A stretch of 64,000 bases of DNA from Brenneria izadpanahii (GCF_017569925.1 NZ_CP050854.1:5208001-5272000), one strand, 5' to 3'. Shown: positions 37,055 to 49,797, counted from the first letter of the stretch. Notes: generated by a model not told the origin, from the letters alone. Program-made: numbers and translations.

Positions 37055-38596
37055 ATGCAACTGAATTCCACCGAAATCAGCGAACTGATCAAGCAGCGCA
37101 TTGCTCAGTTCAATGTAGTGAGCGAAGCTCACAATGAAGGTACTATTGTTTCCGTCAGTGACGGGATCATCCGTATTCACGGTCTTGCCGAAGTTATGCA
37201 GGGGGAAATGATTTCTCTGCCTGGCAACCGTTATGCGATTGCACTGAACCTGGAGCGCGACTCCGTTGGTGCGGTGGTTATGGGTCCGTATACGGATCTG
37301 GCCGAAGGCATGAAAGTAAAATGCACCGGCCGTATTCTTGAAGTGCCCGTTGGCCGCGGTTTGCTGGGGCGTGTCGTCAATACGCTGGGCGCGCCGATTG
37401 ATGGTAAAGGTCCGTTGGATCACGACGGTTTTTCCGCGGTTGAAGCGATTGCGCCTGGCGTTATCGAGCGTCAGTCCGTCGATCAACCGGTTCAGACGGG
37501 GTATAAATCCGTCGACGCCATGATCCCGATCGGCCGTGGTCAACGTGAGTTGATCATCGGCGACCGTCAGACGGGTAAAACCGCGCTGGCTATCGATGCC
37601 ATCATCAACCAGCGTGATTCCGGCATCAAATGTATCTACGTTGCTATCGGCCAGAAAGCGTCCACCATTTCCAACGTGGTGCGCAAACTGGAAGAGCACG
37701 GCGCGCTGGAAAACACCATTGTGGTGGTTGCTACGGCGTCGGAATCCGCCGCGCTGCAATATCTGGCGCCATATGCCGGATGCGCCATGGGCGAATATTT
37801 CCGTGACCGCGGCGAAGACGCGCTGATTATTTATGATGACCTGTCCAAACAGGCCGTTGCCTATCGTCAGATTTCCTTGCTGCTTCGTCGTCCGCCAGGT
37901 CGTGAAGCTTATCCGGGCGACGTTTTCTACCTCCACTCCCGTCTGCTGGAACGTGCCGCGCGCGTAAACGCCGACTACGTTGAGGCTTTCACCAAGGGTG
38001 AAGTTAAAGGAAAAACCGGTTCTCTGACCGCACTGCCGATCATTGAAACTCAGGCAGGCGACGTTTCCGCGTTCGTTCCGACCAACGTTATTTCGATTAC
38101 CGATGGTCAGATCTTCCTGGAATCCAACCTGTTCAACGCCGGTATCCGCCCTGCGGTTAACCCAGGGATTTCCGTATCCCGTGTTGGTGGTTCCGCACAG
38201 ACCAAAGTGATGAAAAAACTGTCCGGCGGTATTCGTACCGCATTGGCTCAGTATCGTGAACTGGCGGCATTCTCCCAGTTTGCATCCGATTTGGATGATG
38301 CGACACGCAAGCAGTTAAGCCACGGTCAGAAAGTGACCGAGTTGCTGAAACAGAAACAGTACGCGCCGATGTCGGTCGCTCAGCAGTCTCTGGTTCTGTT
38401 CGCTGCGGAACGTGGTTACCTGGAAGACGTTGATCTGGCGAAAGTCGGTAGCTTTGAAGCGGCGCTTCTGGCATATGCCGACCGCGAGCATGGCGAACTT
38501 CTGCAACAAATCGACCAGACTGGCGCTTATAACGATGAGATCGAGGGTAAATTCAAAGGCATCCTCGACACCTTTAAAGCAACTCAGTCCTGGTAA
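37055..38596 (+). CDS. atpA: ATP synthase F1 subunit alpha
   Basis: Alpha alternates with beta in the F1 hexamer and holds the non-catalytic nucleotide sites. Walker A is GDRQTGKTA (~169-177), and Walker B lies near [14 protein letters not shown]. The family signature [18 protein letters not shown] is at ~367-384 and includes the arginine finger. Length is 513 residues, equal to E. coli. Confidence 0.98.
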   Translation: MQLNSTEISELIKQRIAQFNVVSEAHNEGTIVSVSDGIIRIHGLAEVMQGEMISLPGNRYAIALNLERDSVGAVVMGPYTDLAEGMKVKCTGRILEVPVGRGLLGRVVNTLGAPIDGKGPLDHDGFSAVEAIAPGVIERQSVDQPVQTGYKSVDAMIPIGRGQRELIIGDRQTGKTALAIDAIINQRDSGIKCIYVAIGQKASTISNVVRKLEEHGALENTIVVVATASESAALQYLAPYAGCAMGEYFRDRGEDALIIYDDLSKQAVAYRQISLLLRRPPGREAYPGDVFYLHSRLLERAARVNADYVEAFTKGEVKGKTGSLTALPIIETQAGDVSAFVPTNVISITDGQIFLESNLFNAGIRPAVNPGISVSRVGGSAQTKVMKKLSGGIRTALAQYRELAAFSQFASDLDDATRKQLSHGQKVTELLKQKQYAPMSVAQQSLVLFAAERGYLEDVDLAKVGSFEAALLAYADREHGELLQQIDQTGAYNDEIEGKFKGILDTFKATQSW

Positions 38597-38648
38597 CGCC
38601 CGGCGGCCTGCTTTACTGCAGGCCGCAAGGCTTTGAGGAGAAGCTAAG

Positions 38649-40942
<2,294 letters not shown>

Positions 40943-40961
40943 CGCCTTGTAGGAGGGTGAT

Positions 40962-41384
40962 ATGGCTGCTATGACTTACCATCTGGATGTAGTTAGTGCG
41001 GAGCAGGAAATGTTCTCCGGTCTGGTGCAGAAGATCCAGGTGACGGGGAGCGAAGGCGAACTGGGTATTTATCCGGGACACGCCCCTCTGCTTACTGCCA
41101 TTAAGCCTGGTATGGTTCGTATTGTTAAACAGCACGGTGAAGAAGAGTATATCTACCTGTCTGGCGGCATCCTTGAGGTGCAGCCGAACATGGTTACCGT
41201 ACTGTCAGATACCGCCATCCGTGGGCAGGATCTGGATGAAGCGCGTGCGTTGGAAGCGAAACGCAAAGCGGAAGATCATATCCGTAATTCGCATGGCGAC
41301 GTGGATTATGCCCAAGCGTCCGCTGAACTGACGAAAGCAATTGCGAAGCTGCGCGTTATCGAGCTGACCAGAAAAGCGATGTAA
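40962..41384 (+). CDS. atpC: ATP synthase F1 subunit epsilon
   Basis: Epsilon binds gamma and the c-ring and inhibits ATP hydrolysis. It has an N-terminal beta sandwich ([36 protein letters not shown]) and a C-terminal helical hairpin from ~90. The product is 140 residues (E. coli 139). It is the last gene of the operon, followed by a terminator. Confidence 0.97.
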   Translation: MAAMTYHLDVVSAEQEMFSGLVQKIQVTGSEGELGIYPGHAPLLTAIKPGMVRIVKQHGEEEYIYLSGGILEVQPNMVTVLSDTAIRGQDLDEARALEAKRKAEDHIRNSHGDVDYAQASAELTKAIAKLRVIELTRKAM

Positions 41385-41404
41385 CAGATAAGCTTTTGAT
41401 AGAT

Positions 41405-41438
41405 AAAAGCCAGTCAACGAAAGTTGTCTGGCTTTTTT
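41405..41438 (+). terminator. atp operon terminator
   Basis: AAAAGCCAG-T-CAAC-GAAA-GTTG-T-CTGGCTTTTTT: a long stem with one T/T mismatch, a GAAA tetraloop and a T run. It is a clear intrinsic terminator about 20 bases after the atpC stop. Confidence 0.93.
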
Positions 41439-41651
41439 GCTTTGATCAATCTGGCGCTTCAGTATGCGTTTTCCAGAAAAAACGCCTGTATCCGGCATAA
41501 GTTTCGATAATATTGCGGTGATAATGAAATATCCCTCTGATAGCGGACTTCTCAGTATGAATCCGCTATAAAAATAGGTAGTAATTCTGTGTTATAACAG
41601 GTTTACTTTTATCCATTGATGGTCTGCCAATCAGTTTTTGTCAGGATGCTT

Positions 41652-43022
41652 ATGTCGAACAGCGCTATGAGTGTGGTTATCCTTGCTGCAGGTAAAGGTA
41701 CCCGCATGTATTCCGATATTCCTAAAGTTTTGCACCCGTTAGCCGGGAAACCGATGGTCCGGCATGTGATTGATGCCGCAATGACCGTTGGCGCACAGCA
41801 TGTTCATCTGGTTTATGGGCATGGGGGGGATTTATTGAAGAGCGCGCTGTCCGATCGGGAATTGAATTGGGTGTTGCAGGCGGAGCAATTGGGTACGGGC
41901 CATGCCATGCAGCAGGCCGCTCCCTATTTCGCCGATGATGAAGATATCCTGATGTTGTACGGCGATGTGCCGTTAATTTCCCCGTCGACGCTGCAGCGTT
42001 TGCTGCAGGCTAAGCCGCAGGGCGGCATCGGATTGCTTACCGTTAAGCTGGACGATCCGTCAGGTTATGGGCGTATTGTGCGTGAAAACGGCGAGGTCGT
42101 CGGGATCGTAGAGCATAAAGACGCCAGCGATGAACAGCGTCGGATTAATGAAATCAATACCGGAATTCTGGTTGCCGGCGGCAAAGATTTGAAGCGCTGG
42201 TTAAGCCGGTTGAATAATGATAATTCACAGGGCGAGTATTACATCACCGATATTATTGCGATGGCGGCCGCCGAAGGGCGCCGTGTCGTCGCGGTGCATC
42301 CCGAGCGCTTGAGCGAAGTGGAGGGGGTGAATAATCGTCTGCAGCTTTCCTCTTTGGAGCGTATTTATCAACGTGAACAGGCGGAAAAATTATTGCTGAA
42401 AGGCGTAATGTTGCTTGATGCGTCCCGCTTTGATCTGCGTGGTGAATTACGCCACGGCCGTGATGTTACTATTGATGCCAACGTGGTGCTGGAAGGTCAG
42501 GTTACATTGGGCCATCGGGTAAAAATCGGCGCGGGCTGCGTGATTAAAAACAGCGTCATTGGTGATGATTGTGAAATCAGTCCATACTCAGTGCTGGAAG
42601 ACGCGGTGTTGGAAGCTAACTGTACCATCGGGCCGTTCGCTCGTTTGCGTCCGGGCGCTGAGTTGGAAGAAGGCGCTCATGTCGGTAATTTCGTCGAACT
42701 AAAAAAAGCCCGACTGGGCAAAGGCTCGAAAGCCGGCCATCTGAGCTATCTCGGTGATGCGGATATTGGCGCGGGGGTTAATATCGGCGCGGGAACCATT
42801 ACCTGTAACTATGATGGCGCCAATAAATATAAAACCATCATTGGCGATGACGTTTTTGTCGGCTCTGATACCCAACTGGTGGCGCCGGTCAAGGTGGCGG
42901 CAGGCGCGACTATCGCCGCAGGCACTACGGTGATGAAAGACGTAAATAGCGCGGATCTGGTCTATAACCGTAAAGAGCAGAACCACAAAGCCGGCTGGCA
43001 ACGGCCGGTGAAGAAGAAGTAA
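41652..43022 (+). CDS. glmU: Bifunctional GlcNAc-1-P uridyltransferase / GlcN-1-P acetyltransferase GlmU
   Basis: GlmU makes UDP-GlcNAc for peptidoglycan and LPS. The N-terminal uridyltransferase has [20 protein letters not shown] (~6-25). The C-terminal left-handed beta-helix acetyltransferase has hexapeptide repeats and [25 protein letters not shown]. The ATG at 41652 has AGGA upstream and gives exactly 456 residues, as in E. coli; the longer in-frame starts are rejected. It ends RPVKKK, as in E. coli. glmS follows. Confidence 0.97.
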   Translation: MSNSAMSVVILAAGKGTRMYSDIPKVLHPLAGKPMVRHVIDAAMTVGAQHVHLVYGHGGDLLKSALSDRELNWVLQAEQLGTGHAMQQAAPYFADDEDILMLYGDVPLISPSTLQRLLQAKPQGGIGLLTVKLDDPSGYGRIVRENGEVVGIVEHKDASDEQRRINEINTGILVAGGKDLKRWLSRLNNDNSQGEYYITDIIAMAAAEGRRVVAVHPERLSEVEGVNNRLQLSSLERIYQREQAEKLLLKGVMLLDASRFDLRGELRHGRDVTIDANVVLEGQVTLGHRVKIGAGCVIKNSVIGDDCEISPYSVLEDAVLEANCTIGPFARLRPGAELEEGAHVGNFVELKKARLGKGSKAGHLSYLGDADIGAGVNIGAGTITCNYDGANKYKTIIGDDVFVGSDTQLVAPVKVAAGATIAAGTTVMKDVNSADLVYNRKEQNHKAGWQRPVKKK

Positions 43023-43212
43023 CCGGTTTTAGCCTTCGCCGGCGGCGGAGGCTGTTTTGCTCTGTGTTTTGATGATCTATCAGAAAAAATGCAGGGCAAA
43101 ACATAATAATCCCCACTCTCTACAAGGCTCGGGGAACCCGGAAAAAGCCGGAATAATCAGGTCAAAGACATCCCTGGTGACACAATATGTCGCTTTTATA
43201 GGAATACAATCG

Positions 43213-45042
43213 ATGTGTGGAATTGTAGGCGCTGTTGCGCAGCGTGATATCGCAGAAATCCTGTTGGAAGGTTTACGCCGTCTTGAATACCGTGGCTATG
43301 ACTCTGCCGGTCTGGCTGTGGTAAATAGTGAAGGGCAGGTTGCCCGTTTGCGGCGGTTGGGAAAGGTGCAGATTCTGGCTCAGGCGGCCGAAGAACATGC
43401 GCTGAACGGCGGCACCGGGATCGCCCATACCCGTTGGGCAACGCACGGCGAGCCCTCAGAAGCCAATGCGCATCCCCATGTTTCTGAAAACATTCTCATC
43501 GTTCATAACGGAATTATCGAAAACCACGAACCGTTGCGCGAACTGATGATTGAACGCGGCTACCATTTTGTTTCGGAAACGGATACCGAAGTGGTCGCTC
43601 ATCTGATTCATTTCGAACAGAAACAGGGCGGTTCGCTGGTTGAAGTGGTTAAACGCGTCATTCCGCAACTGCGTGGCGCTTATGGCATGGTGGTGCTGGA
43701 TAGCCGCGATCCAAGCGTATTGGTTGCCGCCCGTTCAGGCAGCCCCTTGGTTATCGGCCGCGGTATGGGGGAAAACTTCATCGCGTCCGATCAGTTGGCG
43801 CTGCTGCCGGTTACCCGTCGCTTCATCTTCCTGGAAGAAGGCGATGTTGCTGAGATTACCCGTCGCGACGTTCGTATATTTGATAAATCCGGTAACCTTG
43901 CCGAACGTGAAGAGATTGAATCAAAAGTTAATTATGATGCCGGTGACAAAGGCGCTTACCGTCATTACATGCAAAAAGAGATCTATGAACAGCCGATGGC
44001 GATTAAGAACACCCTTGAAGGGCGCTTCAGCCACGGCGAGGTCAATCTTTCCGAATTAGGCCCGAAAGCCGACGAACTGCTATCGAAAGTACAGCATGTT
44101 CAAATTATCGCCTGCGGCACCTCGTACAATTCCGGTATGGTTTCACGCTATTGGTTTGAAGCGTTGGCGGGCGTTCCCTGCGATGTGGAAATCGCCTCTG
44201 AATTTCGTTATCGCAAACCGGCGGTTCGCCAAAATAGCCTGATGATTACCCTGTCCCAATCGGGTGAGACCGCCGATACGCTGGCGGCGTTGCGTTTGTC
44301 CAAGGAACTTGGCTATCTGGGATCGCTGGCTATTTGCAACGTGGCGGGATCGTCGCTGGTGCGCGAATCCGATCTGTCGCTGATGACCAAAGCGGGCGTT
44401 GAAATCGGCGTTGCTTCCACCAAAGCGTTTACCACCCAACTGACCGTGCTGCTGATGCTGGTGGCGCGTATCGGCCGTCTGCGCGGCATGGACGCTCAGG
44501 TTGAGCACGGCATTGTGCATAGCTTGCAGGCATTGCCGGCGCGGATTGAGCAAATGCTGTCGCAGGATAAACTCATCGAATCCCTGGCGGAAGGGTTCTC
44601 TGATAAGCATCATGCGCTGTTCCTGGGACGTGGCGATCAGTATCCCATCGCGATGGAAGGGGCGCTGAAGCTGAAAGAGATCTCTTATATTCATGCTGAA
44701 GCCTATGCCGCCGGTGAGTTGAAACACGGTCCGCTGGCGTTGATCGACGCCGATATGCCGGTGGTGGTGGTGGCGCCCAACAATGAGCTGCTGGAAAAAC
44801 TGAAATCCAATATTGAAGAGGTTCGCGCCCGCGGCGGCGAACTGTACGTCTTTGCTGATGAAGACGCCGGATTTGCCGGTAGCGAAAATATGAAAATTAT
44901 TCCGCTGCCGCACATTGAAGAAGTGATCGCGCCGATTTTCTATACGGTGCCGTTGCAACTGCTGGCTTACCATGTCGCCCTGATCAAAGGTACCGATGTC
45001 GATCAGCCGCGTAATCTGGCCAAGTCTGTAACGGTGGAATAA
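43213..45042 (+). CDS. glmS: Glucosamine-6-phosphate synthase GlmS
   Basis: GlmS converts fructose 6-phosphate and glutamine to glucosamine 6-phosphate. The N-terminal glutaminase has the nucleophile Cys in [12 protein letters not shown] (Cys1 after Met removal). Two SIS domains follow ([27 protein letters not shown]). The ATG at 43213 gives 609 residues, equal to E. coli; an open frame upstream in the glmU-glmS gap is not used. The 3' end contains the Tn7 target region. Gene order glmU-glmS is conserved; regulation by GlmY/GlmZ is likely but not shown here. Confidence 0.97.
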   Translation: MCGIVGAVAQRDIAEILLEGLRRLEYRGYDSAGLAVVNSEGQVARLRRLGKVQILAQAAEEHALNGGTGIAHTRWATHGEPSEANAHPHVSENILIVHNGIIENHEPLRELMIERGYHFVSETDTEVVAHLIHFEQKQGGSLVEVVKRVIPQLRGAYGMVVLDSRDPSVLVAARSGSPLVIGRGMGENFIASDQLALLPVTRRFIFLEEGDVAEITRRDVRIFDKSGNLAEREEIESKVNYDAGDKGAYRHYMQKEIYEQPMAIKNTLEGRFSHGEVNLSELGPKADELLSKVQHVQIIACGTSYNSGMVSRYWFEALAGVPCDVEIASEFRYRKPAVRQNSLMITLSQSGETADTLAALRLSKELGYLGSLAICNVAGSSLVRESDLSLMTKAGVEIGVASTKAFTTQLTVLLMLVARIGRLRGMDAQVEHGIVHSLQALPARIEQMLSQDKLIESLAEGFSDKHHALFLGRGDQYPIAMEGALKLKEISYIHAEAYAAGELKHGPLALIDADMPVVVVAPNNELLEKLKSNIEEVRARGGELYVFADEDAGFAGSENMKIIPLPHIEEVIAPIFYTVPLQLLAYHVALIKGTDVDQPRNLAKSVTVE

Positions 45043-45067
45043 GCCGATAAGCGAAAATACATAAAAA
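45005..45067 (+). other. attTn7: attTn7 region at the glmS 3' end
   Basis: The last glmS codons (CGTAATCTGGCCAAG...GTGGAATAA) match the TnsD-binding part of the E. coli site, and the usual insertion point would be about 25 bases past the stop. No Tn7 end or tns gene is visible, and the glmS terminator is intact, so the site itself looks empty. Accessory genes nevertheless begin right after it. Confidence 0.6.
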
Positions 45068-45097
45068 GTCCGGCAAAGTATCGCCGGACTTTTTTTA
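45063..45097. terminator. glmS terminator (bidirectional)
   Basis: AAAAAGTCCGGC-AAAGTATC-GCCGGACTTTTTTT: a 12-bp perfect stem with T runs on both strands. It can end glmS and the convergent gene at 45111-45812. Confidence 0.92.
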
Positions 45098-45110
45098 TTG
45101 GCTTGATAAC

Positions 45111-45812
45111 TTATTTGGCCGGCAGAAAAGAAATATCCATGTAGTATTTTTTTTCGTTGTTTCTGTCAACGTAAACGGTCACGGTATCGCGGTTAATATC
45201 GTGCTCCGGGTTGTAAAAGATATTGGTGCTGTAAAAGGTTTTCGTTTGATTGGCGCTGTCGGTAAATTGGGCGACGATCCGGTATGGGTGGACGCCGTTC
45301 ACTTTCAGCATGCTATTTTGCCGTACTTCGGTTATTTTCGCTGTTATGGGGTTGCCGGTGCGCTTGAGCGTTTCGCCCATGGCTTGCTTTCTGCGGATCA
45401 GATAAAGCGGCACGCACCCGACAAGTATAAAGGTCAGCCCCATGATAGCCATCATAAAGGGGGCGAAATAAAACAGGAAAGTCGACTGAGGATTAATTTT
45501 TGCGTTACCGGGGTTGTCCGGATCGTACAGTACGTCAACTACTTCACCGTAACTGTCGGCATAGCTGCTGCTGCCCATGTCGGAACGAAAGGTTATCTTT
45601 TTTCCATCGGGGCCAAAGAAACCGACGATAGGATAATAAGATGAGGACTCTGATGAAGATGAGGATTTCTTTACGCTGCGATCGAGGTCGACGATCACGC
45701 CTTTAGCACTGACGGCGCTTTGCTTGAACTTGTAATCCTTGATGAAAAGATACCCGCTCCCGCCCAAAATCATCATACCGATCACCAAAAAACACATTAG
45801 TACTTTCTTCAT
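45111..45812 (-). CDS. DUF3592-like membrane protein
   Basis: The 233-residue product has an N-terminal membrane helix (VLMCFLVIGMMILGGSGYLF), an extracytoplasmic region with a Ser-rich stretch (KKSSSSSESSS) and VDVLYDPDNPGNAKIN, a second helix (~113-137), and a second similar beta domain at the C-terminus (TVYVDRNNEKKYYM). The motif YDPxNPxxA..N is typical of DUF3592 proteins; the function is unknown. It is convergent with glmS and the first gene of the accessory interval. Confidence 0.75.
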   Translation of the reverse strand: MKKVLMCFLVIGMMILGGSGYLFIKDYKFKQSAVSAKGVIVDLDRSVKKSSSSSESSSYYPIVGFFGPDGKKITFRSDMGSSSYADSYGEVVDVLYDPDNPGNAKINPQSTFLFYFAPFMMAIMGLTFILVGCVPLYLIRRKQAMGETLKRTGNPITAKITEVRQNSMLKVNGVHPYRIVAQFTDSANQTKTFYSTNIFYNPEHDINRDTVTVYVDRNNEKKYYMDISFLPAK

Positions 45813-46054
45813 TGTTAACTACCGCTCCTTGCTTTAGGTTGTCCATTTCATTAATTGGTCCGGTTCAGGCAAGATTCTGTATAAAAATGGCGCGCAGTTC
45901 AATTTATTTAGCCGCGCGGCCTGCTTAATAATAATTAATAGCGAAAATTCGGCGTCTATTTCCCCGTGGCGACCGGACGTGAAACGTATATTTTATAGCG
46001 CTATTAACATGTTAGAATGCCCGCTAATTTCCGGTATGATTAAAACGGATCATT

Positions 46055-47491
46055 ATGAACAATAAACAACAGTATTTGGATATTGCCGCAGGAAAAGGTA
46101 AAGCCGCGCCCTCTACCATGGTTGTTTTTCCTTCTGAAGCGTTGAACTACCCATTGCTGGAAAAGAATTTAGAGGCGCAGCGTTTCTTCACCGACGGAGA
46201 GGTGAGCTACGCGGAAGATGAACAGGGCGGCTTTATTTACACCTGCCGCCACGGCGACGATGCTCTGGCGTTTCGTATTCAACTTTTTGATCGTTCAGAG
46301 GAAGATGAGGTTAAGCCGTATTACTCAACCGATCCTCTCTCGCCCGAACGGCTTGCCGAAGTCAACGCTTCGCCGCAGGCCGTGTTCGTGGAGTGTGTTT
46401 TTAATCAGCATCCGCTGATCTCCTATCGTTATCAACTGAGGATGCTGTCCTTGTTGGTGCCGGATTTATTACTTGGCATCGATATTTCCGCCGCTGACAA
46501 AGCGTTTACGCCTGAATGGCTGCGCTTCCAGCTGGAAGATGATGTATTGCCGGATGTGGAGAATCTATACACGATTCACGCCATTTACGACCCGAACAAC
46601 AACCCACCGACCGCGTTTTGGTTCCATACCCACGGGCTTACCCGTTGCGGCATAACCGAAGTGGAGCTGGTTATTCCGCATACGCTGAATTCCTATTACG
46701 GCATTCCTGAATTGTTCAGAAACTTTGCTAATAACTGTATTGAAAACCAGCAGGTTACGTTTAACAAACCGATTTTGTGCGGGCAAACGCAAGCTGGGTA
46801 TGAATATGTGGTGGCGTTGCCTTTTGAAGAAGGCCTGCGTCACGTTAATAAACCAATACCCGTCGTTCAGCTTAGACCGCTTGAAGATATGAATTACGAC
46901 CTGACCGATGCGCCTGAAGGCGAGTTTCTTGGCGATCGGGCCGATCGTGATGACGTTCACATGACGCCATCCTGTATGCTATTCCGCGCAACGGAAGAAA
47001 ATTCGGCGCTGGAGACGTTTTTTAAGGGATTTGAAGAGCAGAATGCCATCATGTTCTGGCGGACCAACGCCGAGACGTATGAAATGTCGCGCAAGGCTAA
47101 GCTGCGTTGGCATTACTTTGGCCGGATGTTCGAAAACTATGCCGTGCCCGCGGAACCGATTAAAAAAGGCTTTTTTGCAAAACTGCTCAATAAATCAGCC
47201 GCGCCGCAGCAGGAAAACGAATGGCGTTTTCTGGTCAAATGCGGAATTCCCTACGGCGACCCGGCAGAGGAAGAGCGTGAACATATGTGGTTTATACCTG
47301 AGTCGATGAACGGCGACGCTTTTAGCGGCAAATTAATAAATCATCCTTTCTATATCGATAAGATGAAAGAGGGTGGCGTTTATCCGCTCGATTTGGGGTT
47401 AATTACCGACTGGGCGATTTATTACCAGGATGATAAATATACGCCGGATACCATCTATAAACTGTTGGGCGGCAATGGCCAGACCCATTAA
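46055..47491 (+). CDS. DUF4026/DUF2314-like protein
   Basis: The 478-residue product has no signal peptide or membrane segment. The N-terminal and middle parts resemble DUF4026 proteins (e.g. FWFHTHGLTRCGITEVEL at ~191-208). The C-terminal ~90 residues (EHMWFIPESMNGDAFSGKLI... LGLITDWAIYYQDD) resemble DUF2314/YegJ. The function is unknown. GGATCATT precedes the ATG, so the ribosome site is weak. It lies upstream of the effector-like locus, but a 379-base gap argues against one operon. Confidence 0.7.
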   Translation: MNNKQQYLDIAAGKGKAAPSTMVVFPSEALNYPLLEKNLEAQRFFTDGEVSYAEDEQGGFIYTCRHGDDALAFRIQLFDRSEEDEVKPYYSTDPLSPERLAEVNASPQAVFVECVFNQHPLISYRYQLRMLSLLVPDLLLGIDISAADKAFTPEWLRFQLEDDVLPDVENLYTIHAIYDPNNNPPTAFWFHTHGLTRCGITEVELVIPHTLNSYYGIPELFRNFANNCIENQQVTFNKPILCGQTQAGYEYVVALPFEEGLRHVNKPIPVVQLRPLEDMNYDLTDAPEGEFLGDRADRDDVHMTPSCMLFRATEENSALETFFKGFEEQNAIMFWRTNAETYEMSRKAKLRWHYFGRMFENYAVPAEPIKKGFFAKLLNKSAAPQQENEWRFLVKCGIPYGDPAEEEREHMWFIPESMNGDAFSGKLINHPFYIDKMKEGGVYPLDLGLITDWAIYYQDDKYTPDTIYKLLGGNGQTH

Positions 47492-47589
47492 AAGTGTTGA
47501 CCAACGCCAATCTGCCTGAAGCGAAATCAGCGCGGGTTTGGCGTTACTGCCCGCCGACATACGTTCCGCGAACGGGTGCTATGCCTATG

Positions 47590-47785
47590 CTAGAACGTAT
47601 AGGTAATGGCGGCCGTGCCGGCTAGTCCAATAACTTTGCCTTTGGCGGTATTAATACGTCATTGGTTTTCCGCCGCTGGCGGTGAGTTGGGATGACAGGG
47701 TATCGGGTCCGTTAGGCATAATAATAAAGCGTTGTATCGTCGGGATATCGCCGCAGTCAGCGAGTGATATCCTGCGAACAGTCAT
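47590..47785 (-). pseudogene. Possible decayed gene fragment
   Basis: The 379 bases between 47492 and 47870 hold no intact gene. On the minus strand, an ATG at 47785 opens 44 codons (MTVRRISLADCGDIPTIQRF...). A +1 shift near 47652 continues in another frame (NTAKGKVIGLAGTAAITYTF, stop at 47590). The aromatic final residue recalls secreted beta proteins, but the likeness is too weak to name a family. It may be chance. Confidence 0.2.
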
Positions 47786-47870
47786 AGTCTTTTTCTCGTA
47801 CCTTGAAATCTATTGTGAGTAATAAGAGAATGGATTGTCGTTAATTTTCCCCAACGGATGGAGGTATATA

Positions 47871-48836
47871 ATGGCTGTGCTGAATTATTCTGCTGAACAA
47901 GGATTAATGAATTACGATTTTTCCCGATGGATGGGAAATAGCGCTGGTGCGGACTTTGATTTTAAAGCGCTGGGGCAGGCAATGGATTGCCATCGCACGT
48001 TCAATCAGGCCGGAATCATTTTCAATGATGGCGTCCGCAGTTTTCTGGTTCGTCCTTCTCGTCGCTATGCCAATCCGTCGCATAGTCAGGTAACGCATGT
48101 GGTTGTTAGTAAAGTGCCTCAATTTAATAGTCACTTTACGGGAAAGTGCATCAAAGAGGCTGTATCTTCACCTTCATTGGGGGTTGAAATTGCATCAACG
48201 GCTTTATCCTGTGGCGCTTCGTTACTAACTGCTGCTGTTTTTATTTTCGGATCTTCGGCTATGCCTATCACTGCTGGCGCCAGTGGTGCATTAGCTGTTC
48301 TTGCTTATGCGGGCACGATGGCGACGGGGGCTCAATGTATTAACGGTACATTGCGCGTAGTAGATATCGGATTATTAGATTCTCAAACTGTTAGCTGGTT
48401 GGATTCAGAGGATTGGTATATAGCGACTTCAACGGCTTTGGATTTGATCTCGCTTGCGGCAGCGGGTGGGGCGCTGAGGGAGGTATTAAGAACGTATAAC
48501 ACCATGAAATCTATTTCATCACTGAAAGTTCGTGACTGGTTAAAAACCTATCCGCGTCAGGATCGCGCTCGTCTTACAGAGCAAATTATCAAAGCTCAAA
48601 ACCCTGGTATTTCCAATAAGGAAATTAAGGCGATGATCCGCGCAGGAATTTATCCGAAGCGTTTTCCTGTTGAGCCCATTCAAAAAGAATTGCAGAAACA
48701 GTTGGTTAATACGCTTAATAGTGCAATGGCATTTGCTGGAAGCGCCGTTAGCGGTGTTGTGGCCGCGCCTGGTAATGTGAGACGTACAGGAAATTATGTT
48801 TTGGGTACACTTCAATCTCTGGCGACAATAAAATGA
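47871..48836 (+). CDS. Putative antibacterial effector with central hydrophobic hairpin
   Basis: The ATG at 47871 follows GGAGG and gives 321 residues; a longer frame upstream has no ribosome site. There is no signal peptide. Residues ~1-100 are soluble; ~104-130 and ~134-157 are two Gly/Ala-rich hydrophobic stretches separated by a short loop; more follow at ~186-201 and ~286-299. The C-terminal region has NPGISNKEIKAMIRAGIYPK (~244-263). I recall similar proteins in Pseudomonas and other proteobacteria, often with misleading names, but cannot name the family. The overlapping membrane-protein gene downstream and the duplicated C-terminus suggest a toxic effector acting at the membrane. No secretion gene is nearby. 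The role is inferred. Confidence 0.55.
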   Translation: MAVLNYSAEQGLMNYDFSRWMGNSAGADFDFKALGQAMDCHRTFNQAGIIFNDGVRSFLVRPSRRYANPSHSQVTHVVVSKVPQFNSHFTGKCIKEAVSSPSLGVEIASTALSCGASLLTAAVFIFGSSAMPITAGASGALAVLAYAGTMATGAQCINGTLRVVDIGLLDSQTVSWLDSEDWYIATSTALDLISLAAAGGALREVLRTYNTMKSISSLKVRDWLKTYPRQDRARLTEQIIKAQNPGISNKEIKAMIRAGIYPKRFPVEPIQKELQKQLVNTLNSAMAFAGSAVSGVVAAPGNVRRTGNYVLGTLQSLATIK

Positions 48837-49438
48837 AGTGGATAGAGCTCATTGTTGGCAGCACTTTTCAGGATCTCATCGCACATGGGAAAGAGATTGA
48901 TACGGCTATCCGGCAAGGGGGAGATACGCTGACCGAGCGCTCGACGCGGGGAATGGAAGACTATTTTGATAAACCCTTTTATGAACAGGCGATTCCCCAT
49001 CCTTTTGCTGCTGGTGGAGTTTATCTCATTTTACTGATAGCGTTTTCAGTAAATATGGTATTTACTTTATACCTCTTCCATCTGGTGCCTGCCGTTTTTA
49101 TATCGATATATTTTGGCGCTATGTCGATTTTCTTAATCATTTTACTTTCTGCCGCTCGTCTTATCTCGCGTGGGCTGGTGCAGGGATTAGTTGTTTTTAA
49201 TTATCTATTTATTATTGTTTTTTTTATGTTGATTGCGACATCAGGATACACCGTCTTTGTTGAAGGATTGCATGATACGAAAAAAATGGTTTTCTTCATT
49301 GGCGAATTCGCGGTGCTTTGGTACGGTCGTTGGTTAATGAATAGCCACGCTTTTCTTATCTTTGCGTTGTATTGTAGAACGAAGCGCCTTGCCCATGCTT
49401 CTAAACAAGTTAGAATGCGAAAAATAAGTAAAACGTAA
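48833..49438 (+). CDS. Putative immunity protein 1 (multi-pass membrane)
   Basis: The 201-residue product has a charged N-terminal ~55 residues (MKWIELIVGSTFQDLIAHGK), about four membrane helices (~60-82, 86-107, 118-140, 152-180) and a basic C-terminal tail ending RKISKT. It overlaps the effector candidate by ATGA, so it should be made with it. Colicin-type immunity to pore-formers also uses small polytopic proteins. The last 27 residues, from LIFALYCRTKRL on, are identical in the second copy at 49794. The function is inferred from arrangement only. Confidence 0.55.
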   Translation: MKWIELIVGSTFQDLIAHGKEIDTAIRQGGDTLTERSTRGMEDYFDKPFYEQAIPHPFAAGGVYLILLIAFSVNMVFTLYLFHLVPAVFISIYFGAMSIFLIILLSAARLISRGLVQGLVVFNYLFIIVFFMLIATSGYTVFVEGLHDTKKMVFFIGEFAVLWYGRWLMNSHAFLIFALYCRTKRLAHASKQVRMRKISKT

Positions 49439-49440
49439 AT

Positions 49441-49797
49441 GGCGGTGCGCTAAAAGAAGCGGACTTACAGAACGATGAGATCCTTAAAGCCACCGAATGG
49501 CTGAAAGGCTACCCGCGCCAGGATCGTGCCCGTCTTACAGAGCAAATCATCAAAATTCAAAACCCCGGTATTTCCAATAAAGAAATAAAAGCGGCTATTC
49601 GTGCGGGAATCTATCCAAAACGATTTCCGGTTGAACCTGTCCAGATGGAATTAAAAAAGCAGTTAACGAACACCATTACCAGCATGATGGCCTTCACTGG
49701 CAGCGCAGTAAGCGGCATTGTTGCTGCTCCTGGTAACGTCGTGCGGTCAGGACAATATGTAATTGGAACCATACAGTCGCTGGCGATCATAAAATGA
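49441..49797 (+). pseudogene. Orphan C-terminal module of the effector candidate
   Basis: Right after the stop of immunity copy 1, an open frame begins GGALKEADLQNDEILKATEW and runs to a TGA at 49795-49797. It matches residues 199-321 of the upstream effector (GGAL/REVL at the joint, then WLKxYPRQDRARLTEQII), with a few substitutions and a shorter linker. It has no N-terminal half, no ribosome site and no proper start, so it is a displaced tail rather than a working gene. Such orphan tails with their own immunity gene are known in Rhs, CDI and other polymorphic toxin loci. Confidence 0.75.

Noticed and set aside
36908..37936. Long open frame (342 codons) antisense to atpA and atpH
   Set aside because: It lies wholly opposite strongly conserved atp genes, has a low-complexity His/Asn/Arg-rich translation, and no family likeness; biased codon use on the sense strand explains it.
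45043..45110. Tn7 end or insertion at attTn7
   Set aside because: No TGTGGG-type terminal sequence, no tns genes and an intact glmS terminator across the usual insertion point.
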